A stretch of DNA of 64,000 nucleotides. It comes from JACCXG01 sp963717745. GTDB lineage: Bacteria > Acidobacteriota > Vicinamibacteria > Vicinamibacterales > 2-12-FULL-66-21. Under the pieces are notes generated by a model, which was not told the origin of the DNA, made no database searches, and saw only the letters and a list, made by a program, of their open reading frames with translations. The stretch covers positions 62,001 to 126,000 of the forward strand of contig CAVQXJ010000024.1 of assembly GCA_963717745.1 (NCBI GenBank), read 5' to 3'. The translations under genes and the position numbers were made by a program. Within the stretch, counting starts at the first letter, position 1; every line of letters starts with the position of its first letter. Shown here in pieces: positions 34,233 through 42,379 of this stretch.

Positions 34233-35804
34233 ATGAGACGGCGGGAGTTCCTCAAGGATGCCTCGATCGCCGCGGCCGGTCTCGCGGTCGGCGGACGCGC
34301 GGACGCCGCGGCGCAGGTGTCGACTGGGGCCAGCCAGACCGGCTCGCTGGTGGTCGACCCTGTCCCGCTGTTCGAGTTGTCGCCGTACCTCTACATGCAG
34401 TTCATGGAGCCGCTGGGCGCGACCGACGGCTCGGTCGAGGCCGCCTGGGATCACCTGAACGATCGATGGCGCGACGACGTGCTGTCGGTCACCCAGGAGC
34501 TCGCGCCGACGATGATGCGATGGGGCGGCATCTTTGCGGATTTCTACCGGTGGCGGGAAGGCGTCGGACCTCGCGGCCAGCGTCCGCCGATGCTCAACCT
34601 GCTCTGGGGGGGAGTCGAGTCCAACCAGGTGGGCACCGGCGAGTTCGTGGGCTTCAGCCGATCCGTCGGTGCCGAACCGTTGATCTGCGTCAACTTCGAG
34701 TCGGACGGGCGCCGGCAGTACATGAAGGCCAAGGGCAGCCTTCGCACCGGCGACGCGAAGGAAGCCGCGGCGTGGGTCGCTTACTGCAACGACCCGGGCA
34801 ATGCCGATCGACGGACGCATGGACAGAGCGCCGCGCTCGGGGTCCGTCACTGGCAGATCGGCAACGAGACCTCATACGACAAGAACGGCTTCGATCTCGA
34901 AACCGCCGCGCGCAAGACCGTCGAGTTCGCGAAGTCGATGCGTGCGGCCGATCCCGCGATCCGGCTGGTGGCGTGGGGCGACAGCGGGTGGGCGGGACGG
35001 ATGGCGGAGGTGGCGGGTGAACACGTGCAGTACCTGGCGTTCCATCACATGTTCGATCCGGACTCGCCGCAGAAGCCGGTGTTGCGCGGTGAGTTGTACC
35101 GGCGCGATCCGGAGGCGACCTGGGAACGGTTGATGGCGGCGTGGCAGGCGACCGATATCAAGATCCGCGGCGTCCGCGAGAGCCTGGGTGGCCGTCGGAT
35201 ACCGCTCGCCCTGACGGAATGCCACTTCGCGATTCCGGGGCGGGACCGCTGCGACGTGCTCGCCACCTGGGCGGCCGGCGTCTGGTACGCCCGCATTCTC
35301 AACAACCACCAGCGCCACGGCGACGTGCTGAAGATTGCCACGGCCGCCGACTTCTGCGGTACCCGCTGGCAGAACAACGCCGTGATGATACCGGTGCCCA
35401 AGGGAAACAACCGCGCCTACCTCCAGCCGGTTGCCAGGGTCATGCAGCTCTATCGGCATCACATCGGCAGCCATGCGGTGAAGGCCGAGGGCCTACCGGA
35501 CGGCCTCGACGTCGTGGCGAGCCGGCGCGGCAATACGGTGGTCCTCCACGTCGCGAACACGCGGCGTGAAAGGCCCGTGACCGCCACGCTGCAGGTCGCC
35601 GGGCACACGATCCGCAGCGGGAGAGTGTTCGAGATCCGCGAGGATCCGACGATCGAGTTGTCGTACTTGAACAGCGCAAACGTAATGCAGACCGTGGAAC
35701 GCCCGATGACCGCCGATGCCACGTGGGAGTTCCCGGCCGCGTCGGTGTCCGCGGTGGAGCTGGAGATCGCCGGCGCGGAGGTGCGCCGGGGTGTCAGGCA
35801 GTGA
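34233..35804 (+). CDS. Tat-exported GH51-like alpha-L-arabinofuranosidase
   Basis: A 523-residue protein. The N-terminus MRRREFLKDASIAAAGLAVG is a twin-arginine signal. The barrel carries TMMRWGGIFADFYRW, an acid/base candidate Glu212 in VRHWQIGNETSYDKNG, and a nucleophile candidate Glu329 in IPLALTECHF. A C-terminal beta-sandwich follows (VVLHVANTRRERPVTATLQV), as expected for the family. It should release arabinose or a similar sugar from hemicellulose or pectin. It is preceded by DUF1080 and followed by a PmoA-like gene. The terminal GVRQ and stop are encoded by family E repeat sequence. Confidence 0.85.
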   Translation: MRRREFLKDASIAAAGLAVGGRADAAAQVSTGASQTGSLVVDPVPLFELSPYLYMQFMEPLGATDGSVEAAWDHLNDRWRDDVLSVTQELAPTMMRWGGIFADFYRWREGVGPRGQRPPMLNLLWGGVESNQVGTGEFVGFSRSVGAEPLICVNFESDGRRQYMKAKGSLRTGDAKEAAAWVAYCNDPGNADRRTHGQSAALGVRHWQIGNETSYDKNGFDLETAARKTVEFAKSMRAADPAIRLVAWGDSGWAGRMAEVAGEHVQYLAFHHMFDPDSPQKPVLRGELYRRDPEATWERLMAAWQATDIKIRGVRESLGGRRIPLALTECHFAIPGRDRCDVLATWAAGVWYARILNNHQRHGDVLKIATAADFCGTRWQNNAVMIPVPKGNNRAYLQPVARVMQLYRHHIGSHAVKAEGLPDGLDVVASRRGNTVVLHVANTRRERPVTATLQVAGHTIRSGRVFEIREDPTIELSYLNSANVMQTVERPMTADATWEFPAASVSAVELEIAGAEVRRGVRQ

Positions 35805-35811
35805 ATCGTGA
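35791..35811 (+). repeat. Family E repeat, single arm (copy 2)
   Basis: Identical to the arm at 29785. It supplies the last codons (GVRQ) and the stop of the GH51-like gene, in a different frame from the copy at 29785. It too runs into a family A palindrome through the same joining bases. Confidence 0.9.
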
Positions 35812-35818
35812 CTCATGT

Positions 35819-35940
35819 CAAATCCCAAGCTCCAAGCTCCAAATCCCAACCACTCCCAATGCCCAACTTCCAACTCCGAATTCGAAGGACCTTGGGATTT
35901 GGCGAGTGGTTGGAGCTTGGAGCTTGGGATTTGGGATTTG
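35819..35940. repeat. Family A palindrome, copy 4
   Basis: A shorter copy (122 bases) with CAAATCCCAAGCTCCAAGC on the left and TTGGGATTTGGGATTTG-type sequence on the right. It ends 16 bases before the next gene's ATG. Confidence 0.9.
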
Positions 35941-35956
35941 ACATGAAGGAGGCCTC

Positions 35957-36928
35957 ATGACTCGCAGACGGATGGTGGTCGTGCAAGCGGTCTGTGTCCT
36001 GGCGGCGGGCGCGATCGCGGCGGCGCGCGTCGAGCAGGGCGCCGTTCGTATCACGAAGGACCCGCAAGGCTACTGGTTCACGGAGGGGGAGACCAAGGTC
36101 CTGTTCTATCAGGCCGAGCGCAAGGCGCTGCCGGATGGCCAGGCCGCGCGGTCGAACTACTTCCATCCGCTCTACGATCTCGACGGCAACGTCCTGACCG
36201 AGGATTTTCCCAAGGATCACATCCATCACCGCGGCATCTTCTGGGCCTGGCACCAGGTGCGGATCGACGGCAAGACCGTCCAGGATCAGTGGGTCAACCG
36301 CGACTCGTTCTGGAACATCCAGGACGCCCGGATTGATACGGATGCCCGCTCCGCCTCGCTCGCGCTTCGCGTGGTCTGGGAATCTCCCCTGTTCACGGAT
36401 GCCGGGGGACGGCGCCGCCCGTTCGTGGAGGAACGGAGCGCGACCCGCGTTCACCGGGCCGAGGGTGCGATTCGCAAGATCGACTTCCACCAGCGGCTGA
36501 CGGCGCTCGTCGATGGCGTGGAGATCGGCGGTTCAGACGATGCCAAGGGCTACGGCGGCTTCTCGTACCGGGTGGTGATGCCGCCCGACCTCCGCTTCAC
36601 GGGCGCGCAGGGCGTCGTGACGCCGATCGAGAATGCGGTCGCGGCGAGCCCGTGGATGGATGTGTCGGGGAGCTATGGGACATCGGGGAAGAGCGGCCTG
36701 ACCGTCCTGACGCATCCGACGACGACCGGGTTCCCGCAGCCGTGGATCCTCCGCGCGCGGGCCAGCATGCAGAACGCCGTCTACCCCGGGCGGCAGCCGT
36801 CCGCCATTCCGCGCGACCGGCCGGTGATCCTGCGGTATCGCCTCGTGCTGCACCGTGGCGAGCTCGCCCCGTCCGAGATCGAACGGCTGCAGAAGGAGTA
36901 TGCCGCGGAGCGCATCGCACTGAACTGA
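35957..36928 (+). CDS. PmoA-family (DUF6807) secreted protein
   Basis: A 323-residue protein with an export signal (VVVQAVCVLAAGAIAAARV). The family core includes YWFTEGETKVLFYQAERKAL, SNYFHPLYDLDGNVLTEDFP, KDHIHHRGIFWAWHQV and YGGFSYRVVMPPD. Despite the PmoA label, the family is not a methane monooxygenase subunit. Members occur in glycan-use loci and the fold suggests binding to a carbohydrate. AAGGAGG lies eight bases before the ATG at 35957. It probably belongs with the upstream GH51-like and DUF1080 genes. Confidence 0.88.
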   Translation: MTRRRMVVVQAVCVLAAGAIAAARVEQGAVRITKDPQGYWFTEGETKVLFYQAERKALPDGQAARSNYFHPLYDLDGNVLTEDFPKDHIHHRGIFWAWHQVRIDGKTVQDQWVNRDSFWNIQDARIDTDARSASLALRVVWESPLFTDAGGRRRPFVEERSATRVHRAEGAIRKIDFHQRLTALVDGVEIGGSDDAKGYGGFSYRVVMPPDLRFTGAQGVVTPIENAVAASPWMDVSGSYGTSGKSGLTVLTHPTTTGFPQPWILRARASMQNAVYPGRQPSAIPRDRPVILRYRLVLHRGELAPSEIERLQKEYAAERIALN

Positions 36929-36934
36929 CTCGAA

Positions 36935-37020
36935 GTCCGTGGTCCGTGGTCCGTACCCAGCTCGTTCGTATGGCTTCGAGAGGCTCTTCCGGACCACGGA
37001 CCACGGACCACGGACCGCGG
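36935..37020. repeat. Family B palindrome (GGTCCGTGGTCCG type), copy 1
   Basis: AGTCCGTGGTCCGTGGTCC on the left pairs with GGACCACGGACCACGGACC on the right, around a 34-base loop. It fills the gap between two convergent genes, where a two-way terminator is expected. Confidence 0.85.
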
Positions 37021-37027
37021 ATTCGGA

Positions 37028-37960
37028 CTACCTCTTCAGCGCCTCGGCGACGAACGCAAACAACTCCTTCGTCACCGCATCGTTGGCCGCGCCGATGTTG
37101 TCGTTGATGCTCGCGTGCGTGCTCTCGCGTCCGGCCACCACCTTCGCGGAAATTCCTGTTTTCTCGAGCACGCCGGCGAGGCGCCGGGCCTGCGCGCCGG
37201 TGTCGGGGTTGCCGCCGATGTGCACGATGAGGAACGGCGGAATGCCCTTGCCCGTGGCGACGTGCGTCACCGCCGAGAAGTCGCGGTGCTTCGCGGGGTC
37301 GTCGCCGAACTTCTGGCGATGACCATAGGTCGGCAGCGGCAGGTGGTGCACCCGGGCCCGCGTTTCGGCCATCTCGATGATCGCGGGAATGTCGAAGGTA
37401 TCGGCATCCACCGGCACGCAGCCTTTGATCGCCGTCAGCGACCAGCCCTCCGCTTTGGCATACCGATCGTCGGTGCACATCAGCGCGGCGAGCTGACCGC
37501 CAGACGAGTGGCCCATGACCAGCAGCCTGGCCGGATCGCCGCCGTAGGTCGCGATGGTCTTGTGCACCCAGCCGAGCGCGCTCGCCACGTCGCGGGTGAT
37601 GGTCCCCATGTCAACCGTTGGCAGCAGGCGGTGGTTGATCGACACGAACACGAAGCCCGCCTCCATGAAGGCCTTCGGTTTGAGGGCCACCATGCCCTTG
37701 TCGCCCGTCTGCCAGCCGCCGCCGTGAATCCAGAACACCACCGGCAGGTTCTTCGCCCCGGCCGGCGCGTAGACGTCGAGCACCTGCCGTTCGTGTGCCG
37801 TGCCGTAGCGGATGTCGCGGGTCTGAGGCTGGGCCAGCAGATTGCCAAAAGTGCCAAGAATGCCAAAAGTGCCAAAAATGGCAAGAGTGCCAAGAATGGC
37901 TGGACCTCCGATCACTTTTGGCATTCTTGGCACTTTTGGCATTCTTGGCAATGTCCTCAT
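37028..37960 (-). CDS. Secreted alpha/beta-hydrolase (esterase) with a repeat-encoded signal peptide
   Basis: A 310-residue protein of the carboxylesterase/BD-FAE type. Catalytic features are the oxyanion hole HGGGW (79-83), nucleophile Ser152 in GHSSGG, and a late histidine in GRESTHASIND. Residues 3-40 are encoded by palindromic repeat family C: a basic n-region (RTLPRMPKVPRMPKV) and a hydrophobic core (AILGTLAIFGTFGILGTFG), ending LLAQ as the likely cleavage site. Thus the repeat forms the export signal. The ATG at 37960 overlaps the stop of the GH28-like gene as ATGA. It probably removes acyl groups from pectic polysaccharide. Confidence 0.88.
   Translation of the reverse strand: MRTLPRMPKVPRMPKVIGGPAILGTLAIFGTFGILGTFGNLLAQPQTRDIRYGTAHERQVLDVYAPAGAKNLPVVFWIHGGGWQTGDKGMVALKPKAFMEAGFVFVSINHRLLPTVDMGTITRDVASALGWVHKTIATYGGDPARLLVMGHSSGGQLAALMCTDDRYAKAEGWSLTAIKGCVPVDADTFDIPAIIEMAETRARVHHLPLPTYGHRQKFGDDPAKHRDFSAVTHVATGKGIPPFLIVHIGGNPDTGAQARRLAGVLEKTGISAKVVAGRESTHASINDNIGAANDAVTKELFAFVAEALKR
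37841..37952. repeat. Family C palindrome (TGCCAAAAGTGCC type) within the esterase gene
   Basis: ATTGCCAAAAGTGCCAAGAA and following TGCCAAAAGTG on the left are complementary to CACTTTTGGCATTCTTGGCA and on to GGCAAT on the right. The element begins eight bases inside the gene's start and encodes residues 3-40. It is the only copy seen in the window. Confidence 0.92.
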
Positions 37961-39609
37961 GGCGTCACCCTGACCATCCGCTTCAGGTCTGCGTTGTCGT
38001 AGGTCACCACCGTCGCGCCGGCGGGCAGACGGCTGCCGCTGATGGTGATGTCGTTCGTCGATCCGCCGCTGACGTGTACCAGGTGCCGGCTGCCCTCGAG
38101 GGCCAGCGGGTTGCGGATCGCACCTCGCCGCGCGCCGTCGAGCAGAATCGCCGCGGTCTCGGACGCGAGCTTTCCCTGCCGCCCTTTGAATCCGTCGATC
38201 TCGAAATCCGTGACGTTCCGCAGCGCCAGCGCGCTCTGCCACTTCGGCTCTGCCCCTTCGTCGGTCCATCGCACGGACAGGTCGCGAAGCTGCACGCCGC
38301 TCGCGTTCTCGAACATCACCGCATGGCTGGCGCGCTTGTCCACGGCATCCTCCGGCAGCATGGTGACGTCGACGTTCGAGAAACGGATGTTCTCGATCGG
38401 CCGCTCGGCATGGCCGACGATGGTGCTGGTGCCCCGGACCTTGGCCATGACGTTGGCCACGACGATGTCGCGGATAGCGCCGAGCCGCGACGCCGGCGTG
38501 CGCTTCTTCAGCACCAGCTTGCACAGCTCGGCGCTGCCCCACCAGTTCCAGTGCCGCCGGCTGGTCTCGACGGTCAGGTTGCTGACGATCACGTCGCGCA
38601 CCACCGCGCCGTCCTGCACGTTGATCCCGAACCCCTTGTTCGAGTTCCGGATCACGCAGTTGTTGAACAGCACGTGGTGAATGTCGGCCTGGGTCTCGGT
38701 GCCGATCATCAGCGCGGTCGAAGAGGAGGTGAGCACGCAGTTGGTGACGGTGACGTTCTCCACCGGCCGTGCCGGCTGGCCGTCGCGGGCAATCGCCTTC
38801 AGCACGATCGCATCGTCTGCGGTCTCGATGATCGAGTCGGAGATGGTGACGTTCTTCGACGAGACGATGTCGATGCCGTCGGCGTTGACGCCCTTCTCGA
38901 GGTCGGAATAGATGTAGACGCCGTGCACGGTGACGCGATCGCAGTCGTTGAGACGGACGTTCCAGAGCGGCGAGTGGACGATCGAGAGGTCGCGCAGGTG
39001 CACGTTGCGGCAGTTGTTCAGGATGCACATGTAAGTCTGCACCCCGACCCGGTAATAACGGCGCATGTCGACGCCGGCGGCGCGCGCGATCTCGATCTCC
39101 CGGGCAATCTCGGGATCGACGCCGCGCATCGCGGCGAGCTGGTACTGGGCGAGACCGTCGAGCGTGCCGCGGCCGGTCAGCCCGATGTTGGTGGCGTTCT
39201 CCGCGAACACCATGGCGCGGCGGCCCCGCGGGAACTGGTCGGTGTCCTGGATCAGGAACAGCGTGGCGCCCGCCTCGACGTGCAGCGTGACGTTGTCCTT
39301 CAGCTGAATCATGCCGACGCTGTACTGGCCAGGCGCCACCCGGACGGTGCCCCCGCCCGCGGCGGTGCAGGCGTCGATCGCCGCCTGGCAGGCCGGGGTC
39401 GCGTTCTGCGCGCGCTCGCCGGTCGCGCCATACGCCTTGACCTCGAAGAGGCCGCCGGCGGGCCGATCCTGGGCCGCGGAGACCTCGCCGCCGCCGGTCA
39501 GCGCTGCAGCACAGGCGCCGGCGATCGCCGCACCATTCCGGAGCAGCGCCCGCCGCGACGGCGTGCCGGATCCGTGGGAGCGAGGTGGGAATCCAGATGA
39601 GCGGTCCAT
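37957..39609 (-). CDS. Tat-exported GH28-like polygalacturonase-family protein
   Basis: A 550-residue right-handed beta-helix protein. The signal SRRALLRNGAAIAGACAAAL carries a twin-arginine motif. After FEVKAYGATGERAQNATPAC come GRGTLDG, VYIYSDLEKGVNADGIDIVS and IIETADDAIVLKA, matching the N-D and D-D catalytic motifs of GH28 (NxD and QDD-like). The GHG and RIK motifs are not obvious, so it may act on a modified substrate. It should degrade pectin-like polymers and is coupled to the downstream esterase by an ATGA overlap. A TATAAT box lies 11 bases before the start. Confidence 0.85.
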   Translation of the reverse strand: MDRSSGFPPRSHGSGTPSRRALLRNGAAIAGACAAALTGGGEVSAAQDRPAGGLFEVKAYGATGERAQNATPACQAAIDACTAAGGGTVRVAPGQYSVGMIQLKDNVTLHVEAGATLFLIQDTDQFPRGRRAMVFAENATNIGLTGRGTLDGLAQYQLAAMRGVDPEIAREIEIARAAGVDMRRYYRVGVQTYMCILNNCRNVHLRDLSIVHSPLWNVRLNDCDRVTVHGVYIYSDLEKGVNADGIDIVSSKNVTISDSIIETADDAIVLKAIARDGQPARPVENVTVTNCVLTSSSTALMIGTETQADIHHVLFNNCVIRNSNKGFGINVQDGAVVRDVIVSNLTVETSRRHWNWWGSAELCKLVLKKRTPASRLGAIRDIVVANVMAKVRGTSTIVGHAERPIENIRFSNVDVTMLPEDAVDKRASHAVMFENASGVQLRDLSVRWTDEGAEPKWQSALALRNVTDFEIDGFKGRQGKLASETAAILLDGARRGAIRNPLALEGSRHLVHVSGGSTNDITISGSRLPAGATVVTYDNADLKRMVRVTP

Positions 39610-39619
39610 AGCGGCCCGG

Positions 39620-39625
39620 ATTATA
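39620..39625 (-). promoter_or_regulatory. Candidate -10 box with very short leader
   Basis: TATAAT on the minus strand ends 11 bases before the ATG at 39609. A transcript would start two to five bases before the codon, so the message would be almost leaderless. No ribosome site is visible. Confidence 0.4.
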
Positions 39626-39662
39626 GCGGCGCCGCTGCGATCGACAGCGCCTTCTGTTGGGA

Positions 39663-39678
39663 TCCGCGGTCCGTGGTC
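39663..39678. repeat. Family B fragment, copy 2
   Basis: TCCGCGGTCCGTGGTC overlaps the last codon and stop of the DUF1330 gene. It matches the unit of the longer family B palindromes at 36935 and 40013. Confidence 0.6.
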
Positions 39679-39985
39679 AGCGGATCGCGGTTGCCGCCTG
39701 AAATTCGTCGACGAGGACCATGCTGATGTTGGTCGTGGACGCCTGTCGAATGCGCTTCGCTTCCTGATAGGCCGGATCGTTGTAGAGGCCGAACGCGGCC
39801 TGCTTCGACGGGAACCGGATGATCGCGTTCATCGTCCGCGACGTCCCCTCGACCAGGACGCCCGCCGTATCCGAGGCCAGCACTTGTCCGCCGTATTTCG
39901 GGAGCAGCGCCAGCACTATCGGCGGGTACATTGCGAATTGGTCCGGGTCGACGATGTCGTAGGTGCCGATGTAGAAAACCGCCAA
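39677..39985 (-). CDS. DUF1330-family protein
   Basis: A 102-residue cytoplasmic protein of the ferredoxin-like dimeric alpha-beta barrel type. Features are VFYIGTYDIVDPDQFAMYPP, LLPKYGGQVLASD, NAIIRFPSKQAAFGLYNDPA and YQEAKRIRQAS. The biochemical role of DUF1330 is not established. Its 3' end lies in GGTCCGTGGTC-type repeat sequence. It is isolated between the GH28-like and DMFase-like genes. Confidence 0.88.
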   Translation of the reverse strand: MAVFYIGTYDIVDPDQFAMYPPIVLALLPKYGGQVLASDTAGVLVEGTSRTMNAIIRFPSKQAAFGLYNDPAYQEAKRIRQASTTNISMVLVDEFQAATAIR

Positions 39986-40012
39986 GGTGCGTCCTCCGTT
40001 TGAATTGCGGGT

Positions 40013-40210
40013 ATCCGTGGTCCGTGGTCCGCGGTCCGGAAAACCTTACACCGAGCCGTTCGAATTAGCGCGGTTGAAAACGCCGCGATCAGCTGGTTGC
40101 GTCGTTGTCAACCCCGCTGGCTCGATGGGCTCTGTCCGTGATCGGACCACGGACCACGGACCACGGACCACGGACCGCGGACCATGGACGACGAACTACG
40201 GACCACGGAC
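40013..40210. repeat. Family B palindrome, copy 3
   Basis: Left arm TCCGTGGTCCGTGGTCCGCGG (40015-40035 region) and a long right arm of repeated GGACCAC units (40144-40208) enclose about 100 bases of unrelated sequence. The right arm runs into the 3' end of the DMFase-like gene and encodes its final codons (GVRGP) and stop. Confidence 0.8.
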
Positions 40211-41689
40211 TCCGATCATCCGATCCAGGAGGTTCTTCGTAATCCGCTGGATGCGCGAATCCTCGCGGCGGAAATCCCGCCGTGGCGGGTTCAGCGAGCC
40301 GGGTGGAGACGACAGCACCATGTTCCACCAGCAGGTGGCCGCATTGAAGACGAGATTGCCTTTGGGGGCCGTGTAGAGCGTCGTGGCGTAGGTGCCGGCA
40401 CCTTTCGCGCCGTTGGCGGCGTAGACCGGCCCCTCCGACAGCACGACGAGATCCGGGTGCTTGGCGAGAGGAGGACCGTGGTATTCCCAGCCGACCAGCT
40501 GCGCCACGCGATCGCCCTTCTTCATGTTCGTGCCCTCGAATACCCAGTGGTCGGGTTTGTCGCTGGTCCAGTCGGCGAACCCGACCCCGTACGACGCGCT
40601 CCCCATCAGCTCCTGTTCACCCGTGAACGCGCGTCCGCTGCGCCGCATCACGCGATTCGGACGGCCATCGCCACCAGGCAGGAGCTCCACCACTCCTGAG
40701 ATCGAATTGCCCGACAGGAATGCGAGGCTGACCCCGGCATCCCTGGCCCTGGTGACGTTGTCGAACATGCGCTCGGTCCAGTACTCGTCGTGGCCGACCG
40801 AGAGAAACGCTTTCGCCCGCAGCAGGCCGTTCGCGTCGGCGTGGGTATCGACGTTCGAGATGTAGGTCACGTCGTAGCCTTCCTTCTCGAGCCAGAAGGC
40901 CAGCGGAAACTCGGTCATCAGGAATTCACCGGACCCGTTGGTCTGCGGGTGGAACCCGGCCGGGTATCCGTTCCAGAACAACGCATAGGGGCGATCGAAG
41001 CCCACGTCGTAGCCAACCTTGCTGTTCGACGCGCCCCAGGGGGCGTTCCCGAGGTCGTAGAACGATCGCCACTGGGGCCAGCGGTTGTAGGCCAGCCAGG
41101 TCAGGTCCGAGACCTGGAACAGCAGGTCGGCTTTGCGATCGTCTCGGACGACGAAGATGACATAGGCCTCGCTGATCATCTCCAGATCGAGGTATTGCCC
41201 GCCGGCCGCCGGCAGCGTGGTGAGCTTGCCGAGATACACACCGCTCAACCAGTCTGCAGGAATCTGCAGGCTGAACCCCACCTTCCAGTTGCTCTCCAGC
41301 AGGTTGCGGGCGCCATCTTGTGGAGTCGGCTCCGCCGTTCCCTGCAACGGCCCGAGCGCCCGCATCAGCCGCGCCCCGGCGCCGCCGTAATAGCCCATCC
41401 GGTAGATGCTGACGGAATACTTGTTCACCGGATACGTGCTCACGTGCACGTTGAGCGTCTCGCCGGCCTTGACGCTCGTCTGCGAGGCGTAGGCTTCAAT
41501 CCCTTTCCGGCGATGCCAGCCAAGCTCGTAGATCTCATCGTCGTGGCGCGCGACTCTGGTCAGCAGCCAGTCGGTGGACCCAGCCTTCGCGTTCTCGAGC
41601 CGGATGGTGTCGGGCTGGGCCGCCACCGTGGCGCTGCCGGCGCACATCGCGGCGGTGACGAGAAGGGCGAGCAAGGACACTCGAGCCAT
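40196..41689 (-). CDS. Secreted N,N-dimethylformamidase beta-subunit-like protein
   Basis: A 497-residue protein with an export signal (VSLLALLVTAAMCAGSATVA). Sequence blocks match the large-subunit-like domain of dimethylformamidase: VSIYRMGYYGGAGARLM, VSDLTWLAYNRWPQW, YDVGFDRPYALFWNGYP, VTYISNVDTHADANGLL, FLSVGHDEYWTERMFDNV and FLSGNSIS. These proteins are widespread in soil bacteria and usually not amidases in context; the HDEYW motif suggests hydrolase chemistry. The C-terminal residues GVRGP come from the family B repeat, so the native end may have been altered. Confidence 0.85.
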   Translation of the reverse strand: MARVSLLALLVTAAMCAGSATVAAQPDTIRLENAKAGSTDWLLTRVARHDDEIYELGWHRRKGIEAYASQTSVKAGETLNVHVSTYPVNKYSVSIYRMGYYGGAGARLMRALGPLQGTAEPTPQDGARNLLESNWKVGFSLQIPADWLSGVYLGKLTTLPAAGGQYLDLEMISEAYVIFVVRDDRKADLLFQVSDLTWLAYNRWPQWRSFYDLGNAPWGASNSKVGYDVGFDRPYALFWNGYPAGFHPQTNGSGEFLMTEFPLAFWLEKEGYDVTYISNVDTHADANGLLRAKAFLSVGHDEYWTERMFDNVTRARDAGVSLAFLSGNSISGVVELLPGGDGRPNRVMRRSGRAFTGEQELMGSASYGVGFADWTSDKPDHWVFEGTNMKKGDRVAQLVGWEYHGPPLAKHPDLVVLSEGPVYAANGAKGAGTYATTLYTAPKGNLVFNAATCWWNMVLSSPPGSLNPPRRDFRREDSRIQRITKNLLDRMIGVRGP

Positions 41690-41785
41690 ACGATTACTCT
41701 ATGCCAGTGCTCCGAGGGGCGGCTACTTCGGGATCTGGCTGGACGCCTTCCGGCGTTTGACGTATCGTCTCGGCCCGGAGGCGCG

Positions 41786-42271
41786 ATGCATATTCAGTTC
41801 AAGAAGTCCGTCGGCGTGTTCGTCGGGATCGCGGCGCTGATTGTGGCCTCGGCTGCGAGCGCGCAGACGGCCGAGCCGATCCTGGGTACCTGGAAGCTGG
41901 ATCTCGCCAAGTCGACGTACAAGCCAGGTCCGGCGCCCAAGAGCTCCATCCTGACCATCGAGCCGGCGGGGAAGGGGATAAAGGTCGCTATCGATGCCGT
42001 GAACGCGGACGGCTCGCCGTTCAAGTGGGGCTTCACGACGCTGCGTGACGGCAAGGAAGAGGCCCCGGTCACCGGTAATCCGATGTTCGACGTCATGACC
42101 AGCACTCGCGAGAGCGCGACTGCCGGCACCAATGTCTACAAGAAGGCCGGCAAGGTCGTCATGACCACCAAGGCGGCGATCAGCGCCGATGGCAAGACGA
42201 TGACCCTGACGTCGACCGGGACCGACTCGAAGGGACAGGCCATCCACAACGTGCAGATCTATACGAAGTAG
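41786..42271 (+). CDS. Secreted lipocalin-like small protein
   Basis: A 161-residue protein with an export signal (FKKSVGVFVGIAALIVASAA). The mature part begins EPILGTWKLDLAKSTYKPGP, typical of a family of short beta-barrel-like Acidobacteriota proteins, with SSILTIEPAGKGIKVAIDAV and VVMTTKAAISADGKTMTLTS. GGAGG lies five bases before the ATG at 41786. The frame stays open far upstream, but that portion overlaps the DMFase-like gene in antisense. The function is unknown, likely ligand binding. Confidence 0.85.
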   Translation: MHIQFKKSVGVFVGIAALIVASAASAQTAEPILGTWKLDLAKSTYKPGPAPKSSILTIEPAGKGIKVAIDAVNADGSPFKWGFTTLRDGKEEAPVTGNPMFDVMTSTRESATAGTNVYKKAGKVVMTTKAAISADGKTMTLTSTGTDSKGQAIHNVQIYTK

Positions 42272-42379
42272 CGCTTGTGCCGGGCTGCAGTCCTCGCGGA
42301 ATACAATTCGCGAGGACTCAGGGTCCTTATTCATGGCATGGTCCGTCGGGCCGGCCGCCCAATGACGCCGGGAGGCGAT

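Noticed and set aside
37028..39028. A 666-codon open frame on the minus strand joining the esterase and an upstream Arg-rich stretch
   Set aside because: The upstream part overlaps the GH28-like gene in another frame and is low-complexity Arg/Gln/His. The ATG at 37960 with ATGA coupling is the sensible start.
40790..41785. Long + strand open frame upstream of the lipocalin-like gene
   Set aside because: It is antisense to the DMFase-like gene. The ATG at 41786 has a good ribosome site and signal peptide.
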